Part shown: piece after piece, positions 61,623 to 64,000 of the stretch
Position numbering within the stretch: the first letter of the stretch is position 1
Layout: every line of letters begins with the position of its first letter
Source: Coffea arabica
Lineage: Eukaryota > Streptophyta > Magnoliopsida > Gentianales > Rubiaceae
Assembly (NCBI RefSeq): GCF_036785885.1
Contig: NC_092323.1
Location: forward strand, 6,178,501-6,242,500
DNA length: 64,000 bases
Reading direction: 5' to 3'
Made by a program: the position numbers and the translations under genes
The notes under the pieces: generated by a model
What the model was told of the DNA's origin: nothing
Database searches by the model: none
Seen by the model: only the letters and a program-made list of their open reading frames with translations

Positions 61623-62543
61623 TCACTCATTTCCAATATCATGTCGAATATGTCGGAGAATGACCGGAATTGTGATGTCCGGCGAGCTTAACTGTGGCAG
61701 GTGACCCTCCGTAGAAATGACCTCAACCAGAGACTGGCCCCCAAGATTCTTGTGGAGATACTCCGACACTGCTAACGGTACGGCCAAGTCCTTGGTGCTT
61801 TGGACGATATGGCAAGGGACGGTGACGCGGCAGAGAAAATGCCTGAGGTCGAACGTAAATATGGTCCGAAACACGCTCAGTGCTATGTCCGGCCTCATGT
61901 TGAACAAGGTCCTGCTGAATTCTTGGACGGCAACCGAGTCCATGTCTCCCCCTACCACAAGGGGTGCAAATCCAGAGCACCACGACTTGTAATTGGCCTC
62001 TATTGCATTGCAGAGTTGATCCACATCTTCTTTCTCAAATCCTCCGAAGTAGTCGTCAGTGTTTATGAACCTTCAAGAAATCAAAAGGGTAAGCAACTTT
62101 TTTTTTTTGGAAGTCATGGTACATAACGACTGCAATCAATCCTAACTACTGGATTGGAAGCGAAACTTTCTTTACCGCGGGGAAGCCGCAATCATGATGA
62201 GTTTCTCGAAAAGATCAGGGCGAAAGATGGAGGCAATTGCACCCGTCATGGAGGACAGAGAATGGCCGACAAAGATGCACGATTGAATTTGGAGCTCCTC
62301 CAAAATGGCCAGTAAATCATAGGCATAGCCTTCAAGAGAGGCATATCTTTCGAAGTCGAAGTAGTCGGGGTTCGTCGTTCCAGCTCCCATGTTGTCGTAA
62401 AGGACGACGCGGTACTCATCAACAAGGTGAGGTACGAGATGTTTCCAAAGGGATTGGTCGGTGCCGAAGCCATGGCCAAGGACGACGGTCTTCTCGCCTG
62501 ACCCCAGGACCTTCACGTTATGTGCATCTTCAGCCACTCCCAT
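61623..62543 (-). CDS. KAI2: KAI2/HTL karrikin receptor paralogue B (alpha/beta hydrolase)
   Basis: Two exons, 62176-62543 and 61623-62070, give 271 residues with the intron at the same site as copy A, here only about 105 bp. The triad is Ser95 (VGHSLSSM), Asp217 (TKDLAVP) and His246 (EGHLPQL). It keeps [14 protein letters not shown] but differs from the usual receptor around the active site: Leu96 for Val, Ser98 for Ala, Phe124 for Tyr, and SVFRTIF for SVGQTIF. Residue 96 has been implicated in ligand preference in other KAI2 proteins. The intact frame and splice sites argue for a working gene. It lies 6.4 kb upstream of copy A in the same orientation, so the two look like tandem duplicates that have since diverged. 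Confidence 0.92.
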
Positions 62544-62677
62544 CTTCTTCTTCAGTCACTAACGGATGCCAAGCCTCTCTCTCTCTCTTTTCAACTTCTT
62601 CCTTCTTGCCTGTTTGTCTGGGGAACACGTTAATGTAATGGGACCGTAGCCGTGGACTATTGGGAGGCCGCTTGGAC

Positions 62678-62685
62678 TTTTTATA
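62678..62685 (-). promoter_or_regulatory. TATA box of KAI2 copy B
   Basis: The minus strand reads 'TATAAAAA' about 135 bp upstream of the start codon, in a locally GC-rich setting. Confidence 0.55.
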
Positions 62686-62689
62686 AATC

Positions 62690-64000
62690 GCGGACCGGTG
62701 GTAGGGATCAAATGAAAGGCATTGATCACTTTCATTGATTAAAAAATAATGAGATCGATGATATTCTTTCCAGCTTTTAGGGCTTCAGTCTTCAGGACCA
62801 TATGTGTGTGATATTTGTTCATCGCTCATCCGTTAATATCTAACCGTCCACGACATAAACTCGTGTAGGTGGTTAATTCATTGGGTTGGTTGATGCCATT
62901 GCTCGCTTATGAGTTGCAAGTTTCCCAAAATCTATCCTCCCACCTAAAAATAATTATTGGAATTTGAGACGGGCATTCGTCAAGAGAAAAACAGCAATGG
63001 CATTATTGGAATTTTTTTTTTTTTTTTTGTGTGGCTAAATCATTTAGTCCATGAATATTAATTATATCAGGAGGCTCTAACTTAGAGGTCTTGTGTTTAA
63101 ATCTCCCTTCCTTCCACCACTTCTTAAAATACCACTTCTACCTTACTAGAATTTTCTTTTGTCCTGAGTAATCATCATTGGGCTCGTTAAGATTTTTTCC
63201 AGGTATTAAATTTTTGAATAAATAAGATTAATTAGAAAAGATATGTAAGTGCAAGAGGGAGCAATCCTATTATTATTAGTGGTGTATGATAGAATTGGTG
63301 GAATTCAGGTGTGCTAACGGAAATGATTTCCAAAGAAAGTAAATCCATTGTTTGATTTGTTAATTTTATGCAGGAATTGAGATTTTAAATTATCACGACA
63401 CGGGTAAGTCAATTTACTTTAGTATTTATTGAAGGTGATTAAAACTCAAATACTTTACCTTTTCATTCCAAAAAGCAAATAGGGTCATACAATAATTTTA
63501 AAAAGTAAAGTCCATTTATGAATATTACAAACTAAAAGTCTTGAGGATTGCTATACTGCATTGTCTAGAATTTTTGGGGCCAATTTGAAAATTTTTAAAA
63601 TTTTAGCATATTCCCCATCTTTTCTCAAGGGAACTTTGAAACCCTTCACAGCCTCTATTACTCTACTAAAACTTCTGGCGCTGATGGTGGAGGAAATTGC
63701 AGCTGGCAACAAGCCTTCCTAACCCTGCTCTCGTAGTAAGACAAAAACTCCCATCTCCCTCATTTTCCTGTCTTGACAGAGAAAGAATATAGGTCGATTC
63801 GAGGGAAAGAAAGTAGAAGCTTCCTTTTTTTTTTCCGTCGGATACGATAGACCTACACTATTATTTCTATACTAAAGGGAGGGAGGCGTGGAGAGACCCA
63901 AAGATAACTCAGAGAGGACTAAACTACCACTGGACCAGACGGGTACATTATACACTCGTATAGATTTTTTAAGCAGACCCATATATAGTGGCAATTAGTG
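62690..64000. other. Spacer at the right end of the window
   Basis: No gene recognised. At 63013-63125 a T run is followed by 'gtgtggctaaatc' and box B-like 'gtgtttaaatctccc', which may be a SINE fragment. The last 300 bases are CT/GA-rich and might be a leader of a gene beyond the window. Confidence 0.4.

Overview
This is eudicot nuclear DNA: about two-thirds A+T, host genes with GT-AG introns, and long AT-rich spacers full of DNA transposons and other repeats. The gene set (ABCF4, SRFR1, KAI2, a lysine-rich arabinogalactan protein) is typical of flowering plants. The species cannot be fixed from the sequence.

Layout. 1-4300 is repeat-rich spacer with a SINE, a Helitron-like terminus and a 257-bp tandem array. 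An ABCF4-type ABC protein gene (4751-6934, +) faces a ten-exon gene (8697-14191, -) for a leucine-rich-repeat plus WD40 protein with a DDB1-binding (WDxR) motif. 14200-25230 is transposon territory: a hAT element split by a Mutator-like element with a huge TTAATTAG palindrome, a possible gene-capturing Mutator element, and a 4.4-kb hAT element with a nearly complete transposase gene. Next are a two-exon lysine-rich arabinogalactan protein (26096-27946, -), a SINE with clean target duplications (29011-29219), an intronless ARM-plus-TPR protein (32810-34720, +) and a 5'-truncated LINE carrying an open RNase H domain (36445-37084). The largest gene is a 23-exon SRFR1 homologue (37325-49970, -) encoding 1058 residues. 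The right end holds two KAI2/HTL karrikin-receptor paralogues (53576-55184 and 61623-62543, both -), with a long foldback element and other repeats between them.

Functions. The host genes are unrelated neighbours. SRFR1 restrains immunity, KAI2 proteins are alpha/beta-hydrolase receptors, the LRR-WD40 protein is a likely CUL4-DDB1 substrate receptor, ABCF4 is a soluble translation/stress ABC ATPase, and the AGP is a GPI-anchored wall glycoprotein. Exon structures were deduced by hand from splice signals. In every multi-exon host gene the exon lengths sum to an intact reading frame. Most notable are the diverged tandem KAI2 pair, the nested transposon with its giant palindrome, and the well-preserved hAT element.
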